Source: Tritrichomonas musculus
Lineage: Eukaryota; Parabasalia; Tritrichomonadida; Tritrichomonadidae
Reading direction: 5' to 3'
Length of the DNA stretch: 33,004 bases
NCBI GenBank assembly: GCA_039105265.1
Contig: JAPFFF010000184.1
Coordinates: forward strand, 1 to 33,004
A program made the translations under genes and the position numbers. A model generated the notes under the pieces. It saw only the letters and a list, made by a program, of their open reading frames with translations, had not been told where the DNA came from and ran no database searches. Numbering within the stretch: the first letter of the stretch is position 1; each line of letters opens with the position of its first letter. Shown here piece by piece: positions 22,883 to 30,661 of this stretch.

Positions 22883-23180
22883 AATAATTTCCCCTTTACT
22901 TAAAAATTAAATATATTATACTTTTTAGCACAATGTGGTAATTATACCAAAAAATTATTTAAATTCAATATTTTTTTATATATTAATTAAAAAATTAGAA
23001 TTTTATAATATTATAAAATTAATTTTTATTTCAAAATGTATCGAAGTATTTTCTATATTTAAAATATTTAACAATTAAGCTGAATAATTGAATAATTGAA
23101 TAATAAATCTAATTATAATAATGCCATAAAAAACAACATTGACTAATTATTTTTGTATAAGTATAATCAATAGGAAACAA
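22883..23180. other. Gene-free AT-rich region with palindrome and tandem repeat
   Basis: No ORF supported. It holds a perfect 22-bp palindrome, AATTTTATAATATTATAAAATT (22999-23020), and three tandem copies of GAATAAT(T) at 23082-23104. Both could be regulator sites; neither can be assigned. Confidence 0.5.
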
Positions 23181-23429
23181 TTATTTATCACATTTAAAAG
23201 ATTTATTTACTTCTGGATTGTCTGTTCTACCCAATATATAATCAACTGATACTCCGTAGAGTTCAGCAAGTATTCCGGCTTTATCTAAGCGAGGTAAATT
23301 TCTTTTAAGTTCCCAGTCTGTTAAAGTTGATAGAGGTATACCAGTTTTTTCTTGAACTTGAGGACGGGTTAGATTTTTCATTTCTCTTGATTTTCTCAAT
23401 CTTTCACTAATTAAATTTTTTTTAAACAT
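23181..23429 (-). CDS. XRE-family phage repressor-like protein
   Basis: ATG 23429 follows GAGGGGAATAAAAA. 82 aa with a full Cro/C1 HTH: ISERLRKSREMKNLTRPQVQ, then GIPLSTLTDWELKRNLPRLD, ending LYGVSVDYILGRTDNPE, the usual tail of short phage repressors. It lies next to strong promoters on both strands (23446-23474 plus, 23637-23609 minus) and probably controls them, as in a lysogeny switch. No early lytic genes follow on the plus side; module boundaries intervene. Confidence 0.85.
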   Translation of the reverse strand: MFKKNLISERLRKSREMKNLTRPQVQEKTGIPLSTLTDWELKRNLPRLDKAGILAELYGVSVDYILGRTDNPEVNKSFKCDK

Positions 23430-23445
23430 TTTTTATTCCCCTCTG

Positions 23446-23474
23446 TTGACTTTTGAAAATTCATATGTTATTAT
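23446..23474 (+). promoter_or_regulatory. Plus-strand promoter TTGACT-17-TATTAT
   Basis: TTGACT (23446-23451), 17 bp, TATTAT (23469-23474), facing away from the XRE gene, as a lytic promoter would. No coding sequence follows in this direction, only structured DNA up to 23826. Confidence 0.6.
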
Positions 23475-23495
23475 ATTATTGTGGGAAATAAAAAA

Positions 23496-23578
23496 CCACT
23501 AAATTTCATTTTTAATCTTGGCGGATATGAGATGAAATTAAGTGGGACTTAAATAAAGAATATTCATTGTTCTTTATT
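23496..23578. other. Two hairpins between convergent promoters
   Basis: CCACT-a-AATTTCAT (23496-23509) pairs with ATGAAATT-a-AGTGG (23532-23545), and AATAAAGAA (23552-23560) pairs with TTCTTTATT (23570-23578). They would fold in RNA made from either strand, so they could be regulatory leader structure of the repressor transcript or a short RNA made from the plus promoter. Confidence 0.45.
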
Positions 23579-23608
23579 ACGGAACTATTAATTCCTAATA
23601 TGTTTTTG

Positions 23609-23645
23609 ATTATACCAAGACAATAATTTAATGTCAATAGTTGAC
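23609..23645 (-). promoter_or_regulatory. Consensus promoter toward the XRE gene with overlapping operator
   Basis: Minus strand TTGACA (23637-23632), 17 bp, TATAAT (23614-23609): perfect consensus at both boxes. A palindrome GTCAA-tag-TTGAC (23633-23645) overlaps the -35. Transcript would begin near 23602 and give the XRE gene a leader of about 170 nt carrying both hairpins. Confidence 0.7.
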
Positions 23646-23788
23646 GATAAATAATTTTTCTTGTCGAACCAAAAAATTATGAAAAATTTGTTCCTTACAT
23701 GGATATTATATCACAACCTGCCATTTTATGGCTGAAAAAGTCTAAAAAAGATTTTATTTGTCGATTTATAATATATTTCCATTTGACA

Positions 23789-23837
23789 CTGTACCTTGAA
23801 AACTGCATATTACCGCCAACCATGGCTATTTAGCCAT
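23789..23837. other. Right junction with rRNA-spacer-like sequence and palindrome
   Basis: TGTACCTTGAAAACTGCATA (about 23790-23809) resembles the conserved sequence found in the 16S-23S spacer of many clostridia. Directly after it lies the palindrome ATGGCT-attt-AGCCAT (23822-23837), at the place where the front piece of the tape-measure gene loses its coding sense. It marks a recombination border. Confidence 0.35.
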
Positions 23838-24656
23838 TACTAACGTTGGAGTGGTATATGTACTTAACGAAACGTAAGCACCAGCAAGAGTACCTTTCAT
23901 TTCAGAAGCCAAACCTCCGTAAGCGGAAGTCATTCCGTTTACTCCGTCAGTTCCATTATTCATTCCGTCTAAAAGCTTAGGCAGTGTATCTTCGGCTAAG
24001 AGTTCGCCTTTTTTCATCATGTCATAGATTTCCATTTCAGTAACTCCATAAGCATTACCTAAAATCTTAACCGCTGGTACGCCCATTTCAATCATCCTGT
24101 TGAGTTCTTCAAGCTGTACTTTACCTTTTGACGACATTCTTCCTATAGCTTCTGAAAGTGTATTAATACCTTCTTGTCCTGCTCCTGTTGCGATAGAAGC
24201 GTTTGTTATTCCGTCAAGATAGGGAATAGCGTCTTTGGCAGAGACTCCCATTGCAACAAGCTGTTTTCCTGCCTGTAAATAGGTATCGTAAGAAAACGGC
24301 GTTGTTTTTGCAAAGGTATATAAATCTTCGAGCATTGCCTCTGCTTCTTCGGCACTACCGAGTAACACTTTAAACGCTGTCCTTGTGTTTTCTTTAAGTT
24401 TTAGAAAATCAATTGAGGTTTTTGCCGTTGCTACTCCGAGTGCTGTTACTGGTGCTGTTATTCCTGCTGTTATTGTTTTCCCCCAGCCAGACATTGTATT
24501 TCCGATGTTTTTTAAAGTATCTCCGATGCCTGAAAATACATCTTTTACGTTATTTGCTAGGTTTTTAGCCTGACTTTGTACGTTTTTAAGACCGCTTTTA
24601 AAATTATTATCGTCAAGAGATACTTTCGCAACCAGACTTAATACTTCTTCTGACAT
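23826..24656 (-). pseudogene. Phage tape-measure gene, front piece
   Basis: Begins at ATG 24656 with AGGTAGGTGA upstream; a GTG at 24665 is also possible. It encodes the N-terminal tape-measure domain: a coiled start (LVAKVSLDDNNFKSGLKNVQ), then glycine-rich KTITAGITAPVTALGVATAK and the conserved region LYTFAKTTPFSYDTYLQAGK to QLEELNRMIEMGVPAV. Tape-measure proteins set tail length and are usually far longer, so this is only a front piece, ending at the junction near 23826. A rear-type piece lies on the plus strand at 13000-13205. Confidence 0.85.
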
Positions 24657-24661
24657 TTTTA

Positions 24662-25023
24662 TCACCTACCTTTTTTATGCCTAGTTTTAGGCTTAAAGCC
24701 TTTTAAAATGTTATTCGACTTATTTATTATCTCTTTGGTTTCTTTCTCGTTTTTAGTGCCGTATTGGCGATTTATTGACGTATTAGAGATACTGTTTACA
24801 CCTATAGAATTTTTCCAATCTCTAAAACTTTTTTTAGGCTTAAAATGAATGTATAAATCCCATAAATCACGATTGTTTTTGTCAATATAAACCTGCAAGA
24901 CTGTTTTAAATATTCCGATTGTTTCATGTCCTAAATTCAAGAAAGAAATAGGGTCGTTGTATCTTGAATACAATAACCCTATAAATTCACTTAGGTTGTC
25001 TTGCCTTGTATTTCCTTTTTGAC
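24662..25023 (-). CDS. Tail assembly chaperone, -1 frameshift extension (GT-type)
   Basis: This frame, one base back relative to the 24991-25404 gene, overlaps its end and continues to 24662. In lambda-like and many Gram-positive siphophages the short chaperone (G) and a longer frameshifted form (GT) are made from one message. Here the sequence C-AAA-AAG-G at about 25023-25014 offers a slip site (lysine codons AAA AAG) inside the overlap. The extension is basic and polar (KNEKETKEIINKSNNILKG), with no catalytic motif. It has no ribosome site of its own. Both forms hold tape-measure and tube subunits during tail assembly. Confidence 0.65.
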
Positions 25024-25404
25024 AAATGAGGGAAATATACGTTTGAAAAAAACCGCAAATTGATCCTTTGTTATTAGGTCTTTTATCATTTCTCCCCAAT
25101 CTTCAATTGGCAGGTTGTCTACTTCTTCTCGACTTAAATTGCTTACGCTTTCTAAAAGTTCGGGGAGTTCCTCCTCGATATCGCCTAAACTCTCAACTAC
25201 CACACAAGCAAACGAAGAAACAACACTGCCTAAATGCGACATATCGCTTGTATCCCCAGTAAATACCGCATTTATAGCATCTCTGAGCTTATCATTTTCA
25301 AATATTTCTTGAAGTCTGCGAAATCCTATTTTATGCAAAAGTTTCGATATTTTAAAAATGTCTTTTCCGACTAATTTTCTTAGTTTATATTTTTTCTCTG
25401 CCAT
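24991..25404 (-). CDS. Tail assembly chaperone (G-type)
   Basis: 137 aa after GGAGCAGAATAA. A helical protein of the usual size and place, between the tail tube and tape measure: LRKLVGKDIFKISKLLHKIG at the start, then a serine/glutamate-rich middle SNLSREEVDNLPIEDWGEMI, ending in FVKKEIQGKTT. Its end overlaps the -1 extension. It is expected to coat the tape measure until tube polymerisation. Confidence 0.72.
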   Translation of the reverse strand: MAEKKYKLRKLVGKDIFKISKLLHKIGFRRLQEIFENDKLRDAINAVFTGDTSDMSHLGSVVSSFACVVVESLGDIEEELPELLESVSNLSREEVDNLPIEDWGEMIKDLITKDQFAVFFKRIFPSFVKKEIQGKTT

Positions 25405-25416
25405 TTATTCTGCTCC

Positions 25417-26016
25417 TTAATCTCCTGATATAACCTCATCTTGCGGATAATAGATCTCATAAGGTAAATGTTCCAGGTCTGTTTGTTCAAAACTTGCGGT
25501 GCATTCAAAGGTTATTGTGTATGTAGCCTGAGTTTTGTTCTGACCTTGAAGCTCTAAAGCACTTGTGCAAATTGCGTTTGGAAGTATCACGATAATTTGT
25601 TTACCACTAACTAAAGTTCCCACATAAGCTATATTCTCTAAATAATCATCTTTTGATATGGAACGTTTGCTTACATACTTTTTATATCCCGATATATTGG
25701 CGGTAGTATCTAACTCTAGGTGTAAACTGTCTTTTATAACTCCCTCTGAAAATTCTGTCATGTTGCTTTCCATGGTTGCTGTTTCCGCAACTTTTATCTT
25801 TGCTCCTTTAACAGGGACACTTGCTCCGTCCATTTCAGCGTCAACATACTCTGGAGTAATGGATAAAGTAATACCTCCGTTAGTTGCTCCTAATACTGTT
25901 CCAGCCCAACCTGTTTCTTCGCTGTATTTTAAATTTTTATATATTGCACCTGCACTAAAGAGTAGATTTTCTGGTGTTTTTTCTGTAATTCCATGTGATT
26001 TTAAAGCCATTTTCAT
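25417..26016 (-). CDS. Major tail tube protein
   Basis: 199 aa; start ATG 26016 overlaps the preceding stop (ATGA), and MALKSHG two codons in is a possible alternative. The sequence LLFSAGAIYKNLKYSEETGW (about 20-39) and LGATNGGITLSITPEYVDAE is typical of Bacillota phage tube proteins, followed by a conserved beta-sandwich ending CTASFEQTDLEHLPYEIYYP. It polymerises into hexameric rings around the tape measure. Confidence 0.8.
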   Translation of the reverse strand: MKMALKSHGITEKTPENLLFSAGAIYKNLKYSEETGWAGTVLGATNGGITLSITPEYVDAEMDGASVPVKGAKIKVAETATMESNMTEFSEGVIKDSLHLELDTTANISGYKKYVSKRSISKDDYLENIAYVGTLVSGKQIIVILPNAICTSALELQGQNKTQATYTITFECTASFEQTDLEHLPYEIYYPQDEVISGD

Positions 26017-26399
26017 TCACTCTCCCAATAATTTATTTGTAATCTTATTTCTAATTTTTTTAGTCCTTCTATTTCTGTTCTTCTCGGTGTTTTGTTTAAA
26101 TAATTAATAGATAAACTCATGGTTTTATTTTCGTCTGCAACTATCTTGCTATAATTTTTGAATTTTTCTTTTATTTTATCTTTGATGTCGATAAGTTCGC
26201 TTTCTGACTTTCTTGTCCATGCTTCTAATAGAATTTCTCCATTTGAAGAGCCACCTTCAAACTTATAGTCATACTCGTAATATTCGCCTGTAACATACGG
26301 ATAAACTACATTTTTACTGTCATTTATCATGTAATAGTAATTTATTCCGAGGTTTGTCAGTTCTTCATAAATACACTTCAAGACTTCTTTTTCACCCAT
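26013..26399 (-). CDS. Tail terminator / minor tail protein
   Basis: 128 aa, overlapping neighbours at both ends. The fold pattern (helix KEVLKCIYEELTNLGINYYY, strands VYPYVTGEYYEYDYKFEGG, GEILLEAWTRKSESELIDIK) fits lambda gpU or SPP1 gp17-like tail terminators, which cap the tube below the neck. Place before the tube gene agrees. Confidence 0.7.
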   Translation of the reverse strand: MGEKEVLKCIYEELTNLGINYYYMINDSKNVVYPYVTGEYYEYDYKFEGGSSNGEILLEAWTRKSESELIDIKDKIKEKFKNYSKIVADENKTMSLSINYLNKTPRRTEIEGLKKLEIRLQINYWESE

Positions 26400-26832
26400 T
26401 TTTATTTACCGCCCCCAATATCTTTTTAGCCTGACTTATAATTTGAGGTTTTTTGGCAAGTAACGCTCTGTATAACATTCTTTGAGGTTTAACCCCGTTT
26501 GTGCGGTAAAATTTTCCGTCTTTGCTTGATTTATATATCCAACCGCCTTTACGTCCGTTGCCCTCTAAAGCATATTCGCCTGTACCAAGTTCTTGATAAA
26601 CACTGTAATTTAAACTTGAGCCTATATATGCGGTTTTTTCTTTTTTCTCGACAAAACTGTCAGTTAAAAAGCTCCTTGAAAGTCCGCCAGTATCAACTGG
26701 AGAATTTAAGGAAGCTTGACTTGCCACACTGTCTTTAACTTCAAGCAAAAATGAATTTACTTTTTTATCAAAGCTGGAAATTATGTTGTCTGTATAGTCA
26801 TTTAATTCAACTGTAGTAGCCACGTCATTCAC
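26392..26832 (-). CDS. HK97 gp10-like neck protein (tail completion)
   Basis: 146 aa. The stretch ASLNSPVDTGGLSRSFLTDS (about 39-58) with VDTG and RSF, followed later by YQELGTGEYALEG and MLYRALLAKKPQI, is the hallmark of HK97 gp10 family proteins, which join head and tail. It overlaps the neighbouring genes by a few bases on both sides. Confidence 0.8.
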   Translation of the reverse strand: MNDVATTVELNDYTDNIISSFDKKVNSFLLEVKDSVASQASLNSPVDTGGLSRSFLTDSFVEKKEKTAYIGSSLNYSVYQELGTGEYALEGNGRKGGWIYKSSKDGKFYRTNGVKPQRMLYRALLAKKPQIISQAKKILGAVNKNG

Positions 26833-27155
26833 TCCCCAACATAGCGTAAATATATTTCCATGTGGTATTTAATGCCCATTGGAACGTCTATTAGCTTTAC
26901 TTCGTAAGACTTATTATTAATCAAAAGCCTTATTTCGTTTTCCTCTGGCAAATCTTCATAATCACAGAGGAAAATATGTGTGCTATCTTCGATTTTGGCA
27001 TTAAACGTACCTGTGTTGCTTTCTCCTGTCATGTAGTCAAGGTAGCCTTTTATTGTTTTTAGATCTTTAAACTCAGTCAAGGTCTCACCCAAATAGTTTC
27101 TTTTTGTTTCTTTAATCTGAACCAAAGCCCTAGTATTTCCGCCTATTTTTTTCAT
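26829..27155 (-). CDS. Head-closure protein (gp16-like)
   Basis: Start chosen at ATG 27155, overlapping the upstream stop as ATGA with GAGGGCG ahead; the longer frame to 27182 is not needed. 108 aa, beta-rich: LVQIKETKRNYLGETLTEFK, KGYLDYMTGESNTGTFNA, THIFLCDYEDLPEENEIRLL, a pattern of SPP1 gp16/HK97 head-closure proteins that seal the portal channel. Confidence 0.7.
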   Translation of the reverse strand: MKKIGGNTRALVQIKETKRNYLGETLTEFKDLKTIKGYLDYMTGESNTGTFNAKIEDSTHIFLCDYEDLPEENEIRLLINNKSYEVKLIDVPMGIKYHMEIYLRYVGE

Positions 27156-27679
27156 GTTTTCGCCCTCATATACGGAGTGCAAAAACCCATGATTGAGATA
27201 GGATAGCCACTGACTGTATTTGTCTTATCCATATTGAAATATGTAACAGAGTGCCTTGATAAACTTTCACTCGCAACTCCAACTTTATCAGCATTTTCCA
27301 GATTCCATTTAAGCATTGATAAGCTCCCGTCCAGTATATCTTTGGGATATTCAATTTTTGTTACTAAATTATGCTCATTTTCGTAAAGCTCACTATCAAC
27401 ATAGGTGTTTTTATCTTTAATTTCAGTAACTACGTAAAGACCGTTATTTGATATGCTTTGGCTTATCTCAACTGTATCTCCAACCTTTATATTTTCGTTA
27501 TAGCTAAAAAGTACGTTATTTTGACTTTCGCTTTCAAAACGTACTTTTGTATTTTGAAATTTATTATTTGTATAACCTCTGATTGCAACCTCAATGGCAT
27601 TCATTTTTTGCTTTAACTTTTCTTCGGAAATATCCTTAAATTCTTCCATTTCTTGAAGATCTTTTATTGTCCATAACAA
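27152..27679 (-). CDS. Head-tail connector protein
   Basis: 175 aa. The helical N-terminus WTIKDLQEMEEFKDISEEKL and KMNAIEVAIRGYTNNKFQNT match gp6/gp15-type connectors, here extended by a beta-rich segment (about 50-110) with SQSISNNGLYVVTEIKDK. The C-terminal SRHSVTYFNMDKTNTVSGYP is usual in this group. It binds directly below the portal ring. Confidence 0.78.
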   Translation of the reverse strand: MLWTIKDLQEMEEFKDISEEKLKQKMNAIEVAIRGYTNNKFQNTKVRFESESQNNVLFSYNENIKVGDTVEISQSISNNGLYVVTEIKDKNTYVDSELYENEHNLVTKIEYPKDILDGSLSMLKWNLENADKVGVASESLSRHSVTYFNMDKTNTVSGYPISIMGFCTPYMRAKT

Positions 27680-27690
27680 GATTTTTCACC

Positions 27691-27900
27691 TTATTTCTTT
27701 TTGATTATATATCCATTTTCCTTAAACCAATTTAAAATCCAGCCACTACGCACTTGTGCCTTGCCATAAGCAAAATGTACTCCTGCTACTGTGCCATTAT
27801 AGTTTTTAACTGGTGTTTCTACTGTATAAATGCTTTCGGTCGCTCTTTTTGTGACCTTTTTAGGCATTTCTTCAATGTTTTTTTGTTCTTCAATTGGCAT
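27691..27900 (-). CDS. Small phage head protein (69 aa)
   Basis: A 69-aa protein between major capsid and connector. The second half, YNGTVAGVHFAYGKAQVRSG then ILNWFKENGYIIKKK, is a pattern seen in small proteins at the same place in many Bacillota phages, where it could decorate the capsid or stabilise the neck. The function is not proved. ATG 27900 follows AGGAGGAATAATT. Confidence 0.6.
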   Translation of the reverse strand: MPIEEQKNIEEMPKKVTKRATESIYTVETPVKNYNGTVAGVHFAYGKAQVRSGWILNWFKENGYIIKKK

Positions 27901-28008
27901 AATTATTCCTCCTTCTCGCTTTTTGAAAAAAGCTCGGCAAAAACTTTAATATGCGGGTAAGATTTTTCTAATTTCAATCTCAAACCCCGCACATTTTAGA
28001 TTTATAAA

Positions 28009-29001
28009 CTAGATTATTTTTATATTTCTAAGCACTCCTGCATTTCTGCTGTTTTTAAGGGCTACTGCTCCTATCATTTCGACTTCTCCTGTTTTCACTG
28101 CTCCTGCTTGTGTGAAATCTGGGAGGTAGCTGTCAATTATTTTATTTCCTGCAACTGTTACTCCTAAAAATCCGTCATATCCGTCAAATTTCGCAGAGTA
28201 AATATCTGTTAAGCCTGTAACTTCTGCTTCGCCTATTGTCCTTTTTTGTACTCCCACAATAGGGGTTTCTGTTACAGTTTCACCGCTTACTGAATATTTA
28301 TTTTTAAGGTCTATAATTCTTACCTTGTTTTCGCCGATTGTGGTTATTACTCTGCCAAAAGCCTCCTCGCTTTCTGTCTTATATCCGAGTACCCTTGCAA
28401 CTGTTTGTATTTTGGTTTTCATATCTCCGTTTACCATAATTGCAGTTGCGTTGGTACTGTTTATGAGTTTTAAAAGCGCCTCATAGAATACATCGGCATT
28501 TTCTTTTAATTTATCCATAGTAGATAAATCTATGTAGCTATCTGAATTGTACTCAGTTTTTGTGCCGACTAGCATTTTGTTAAGTCCGTCAAAAGCTAGA
28601 TTATTTGTGGCACTATCACCATTTATCATAGTGTCGTGAAATAAAGCTACCGCTGCTTTTATTTTGCTCTGTACTTGATGATTTACGCTTTCGAGCTGTG
28701 CCTCAACGGATTTTATTACTCTGTCTACTTGAAAACTTCCACCAAATACTTTGAGTGTTACTGCCAATTGCTGGAGGATGGCTTCACTGTGGGTATATTC
28801 ACTTCCAATCGCTCTAAATGAAGCAGTAGAAGGTACTTTTTCTTGAACATATCCATAAACTAATGTACTTCCGCCTGTTGGGGAAACTGCATTGTCAAAG
28901 GGAAGAAGTTCTAAAATTTCACTTTCTCTTACGAAAATATCTATTATTTGCTGTGCTATTTTATCTTGCATTCCTGTTGTCATTTGTGCTAAATTAAGCA
29001 T
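28009..29001 (-). CDS. Major capsid protein, HK97-fold
   Basis: 330 aa after AGGAGTGAATAAAA. The order of elements fits HK97-fold capsids: N-arm helices LAQMTTGMQDKIAQQIIDIF, E-loop region FRAIGSEYTHSEAILQQLAV, spine helix DRVIKSVEAQLESVNHQVQS, P-domain and A-domain sequence with NATAIMVNGDMKTKIQTVAR and the C-terminal FTQAGAVKTGEVEMIGAVAL. It follows the scaffold gene by 17 bp. It looks whole. Confidence 0.88.
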   Translation of the reverse strand: MLNLAQMTTGMQDKIAQQIIDIFVRESEILELLPFDNAVSPTGGSTLVYGYVQEKVPSTASFRAIGSEYTHSEAILQQLAVTLKVFGGSFQVDRVIKSVEAQLESVNHQVQSKIKAAVALFHDTMINGDSATNNLAFDGLNKMLVGTKTEYNSDSYIDLSTMDKLKENADVFYEALLKLINSTNATAIMVNGDMKTKIQTVARVLGYKTESEEAFGRVITTIGENKVRIIDLKNKYSVSGETVTETPIVGVQKRTIGEAEVTGLTDIYSAKFDGYDGFLGVTVAGNKIIDSYLPDFTQAGAVKTGEVEMIGAVALKNSRNAGVLRNIKII

Positions 29002-29018
29002 TTTTATTCACTCCTAAA

Positions 29019-29618
29019 TTAAGTTGTTTTTTGTTTGTATTTTTCCTGAAGAGCCTCCATTAAATTTTTTGGCTCTGTATCTTGATTGTTGTCACCTTTT
29101 CCGACATTCAATATTTCTACGTCTTTACTGACTGCTTGAATTTCAAAAAGGTTAGTATGCTGTTTTTTGACCATATCAATCATTTCATCTATACCTTTAA
29201 GGCTTCCGTCAGCATTAAATTCAAAAGGCGTTTTGTTGTTTTGATATTCGTTTTTGATTTTATATGTAAGGTACTCAATATCTTTTGCTTTTTCCTTAAT
29301 TAAAGCCTGTTTTAAACTACTGTTTATCTTTATTTCTTGATTTTCAGCTTCCAGTGCCTTAATTCTTTGTTCGTATTCATTTTGTTTTGCTCTTAATTCC
29401 TCACTGCTTTTTACACCTTGACTTAATTCTTCGATATGTTTTTGTGCTTCTTCGTAAAGTCTGCTTTTTTCTTCCATATCGGTTTTGAGTTTTCCATATC
29501 TTATGTCAAGGTTTTCCTGACCTGCAAAATGAATATTATTTTCTTTAAGTTCCTCTATCAAACTTTGAATTTTATCTTCGCCAATATATTTTTTAATAAT
29601 TTCTTGTGCTTTTTCCAT
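29019..29618 (-). CDS. Phage scaffold protein (GP20-like)
   Basis: 199 aa, almost wholly coiled coil (KTDMEEKSRLYEEAQKHIEE, ELRAKQNEYEQRIKALEAEN), with a late conserved KNEYQNNKTPFEFNADGSLK and a C-terminal DTEPKNLMEALQEKYKQK. Matches the minor structural GP20/scaffold family of Gram-positive phages, which directs shell assembly and leaves the head. Followed by the major capsid gene. Confidence 0.82.
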   Translation of the reverse strand: MEKAQEIIKKYIGEDKIQSLIEELKENNIHFAGQENLDIRYGKLKTDMEEKSRLYEEAQKHIEELSQGVKSSEELRAKQNEYEQRIKALEAENQEIKINSSLKQALIKEKAKDIEYLTYKIKNEYQNNKTPFEFNADGSLKGIDEMIDMVKKQHTNLFEIQAVSKDVEILNVGKGDNNQDTEPKNLMEALQEKYKQKTT

Positions 29619-29714
29619 TTTTGTTTACTCCTTTATACGTTTTTTTACGTGCTACGAACACGACTAAAGCTTTCGCCTCTTTTACGTCTAGCCTTTAAAA
29701 AGACAAACAAAATA

Positions 29715-29735
29715 CCACCTTTTCAGGTGGCTGTT
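29715..29735 (-). terminator. Intrinsic terminator after the Rpn-type gene
   Basis: CCACCT (29715-29720) pairs with AGGTGG (29725-29730); on the minus strand the stem is followed by TATTTTGTTTG. It isolates the nuclease gene from the downstream scaffold gene. Confidence 0.7.
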
Positions 29736-29751
29736 TATTCTCAAATTATTT

Positions 29752-30603
29752 TTATCTCAGTTTTTCGATTTCTTCTAAAGTTAAGCCTGTATATCTCTTT
29801 ATTTTTTCTATCGGTTCCTTATCCAGTATCATATTTTTCGCTATCTCAATTTTTTCGCTTTGTTTGCCTTTTTCCATGCCTTTTTCTATACCTTTTTCCA
29901 TACCCTGGTTATATTTTTCCTCGTTAATAGCCAACTCATTTTGGAGATACATTTCTCTTTGCTGTGCATCGTGCCTTACAGCTTCGTCTTTGCTTAAATC
30001 CTGCAATGCTTCATAAGCCTTTTCTATCTCTGGATTTTCTTGAGCCAACATCTCCATTTCCTCCTTGTCATTGGTTTTTATAAATCTTAACCAATCCCAA
30101 AGGTGTGTACCGTCATCATTGTTTGGAAGTTTTTTTAGTTCCAATAAGTCAACTTCCAAAAGGTCGGTAAACATTGAATTGTCTTGTTCATCTCTCATGT
30201 TGTACTTATGGAAATATCTGTTATCTTTTTTTACGTTATGTTCGGCAGCGATTATTATACTTACACTTTTTTTAATATCTTTATACTTAAATCCCTCACA
30301 GCTTTGATCTTTTACCATATTTGCAAGATACACGATTATTCTTTGTTCTAAAATCGGTGTACGTTTAACCTGCATTTCTACGTCTATTATATTTGACTTT
30401 GTTTTAACTTTAATGTCTAAAATATATTCTCCGTCAAGTGCAGAACCTTTCCTTGTATGAGTGTCCACAAATTCCAAATTTTCAAATTCTTCATTCGGGA
30501 TATTTAAAATACATTTTAAAAAATCCACCATACAGCTTTTATTTCTGGTAAAAAGTTCTTTAAAGACTTTGTCATTGGTTTTACTGAGTAATTCATGCTC
30601 CAT
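29752..30603 (-). CDS. Rpn/PD-(D/E)XK family nuclease, cargo gene
   Basis: 283 aa. Matches the Rpn/'PD-(D/E)XK transposase family' proteins: LLSKTNDKVFKELFTRNKSC at the start, the catalytic core GEYILDIKVKTKSNIIDVEM with QVKR (aspartate, then ExQ), then VYLANMVKDQSCEGFKYKDI. The C-terminus carries short repeats GMEKGIEKGMEKGKQ, usual in this family and prone to slippage. RpnA promotes recA-independent recombination and cuts DNA; C-terminal parts can be made as internal inhibitor proteins. Here it has its own terminator and lies between minor head and scaffold genes, so it is a cargo (moron) gene. Confidence 0.8.
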   Translation of the reverse strand: MEHELLSKTNDKVFKELFTRNKSCMVDFLKCILNIPNEEFENLEFVDTHTRKGSALDGEYILDIKVKTKSNIIDVEMQVKRTPILEQRIIVYLANMVKDQSCEGFKYKDIKKSVSIIIAAEHNVKKDNRYFHKYNMRDEQDNSMFTDLLEVDLLELKKLPNNDDGTHLWDWLRFIKTNDKEEMEMLAQENPEIEKAYEALQDLSKDEAVRHDAQQREMYLQNELAINEEKYNQGMEKGIEKGMEKGKQSEKIEIAKNMILDKEPIEKIKRYTGLTLEEIEKLR

Positions 30604-30661
30604 ATAAAAACCTCCATAATTTATAATTACCCCTTATATTTATATTATACCATATTTCCCA

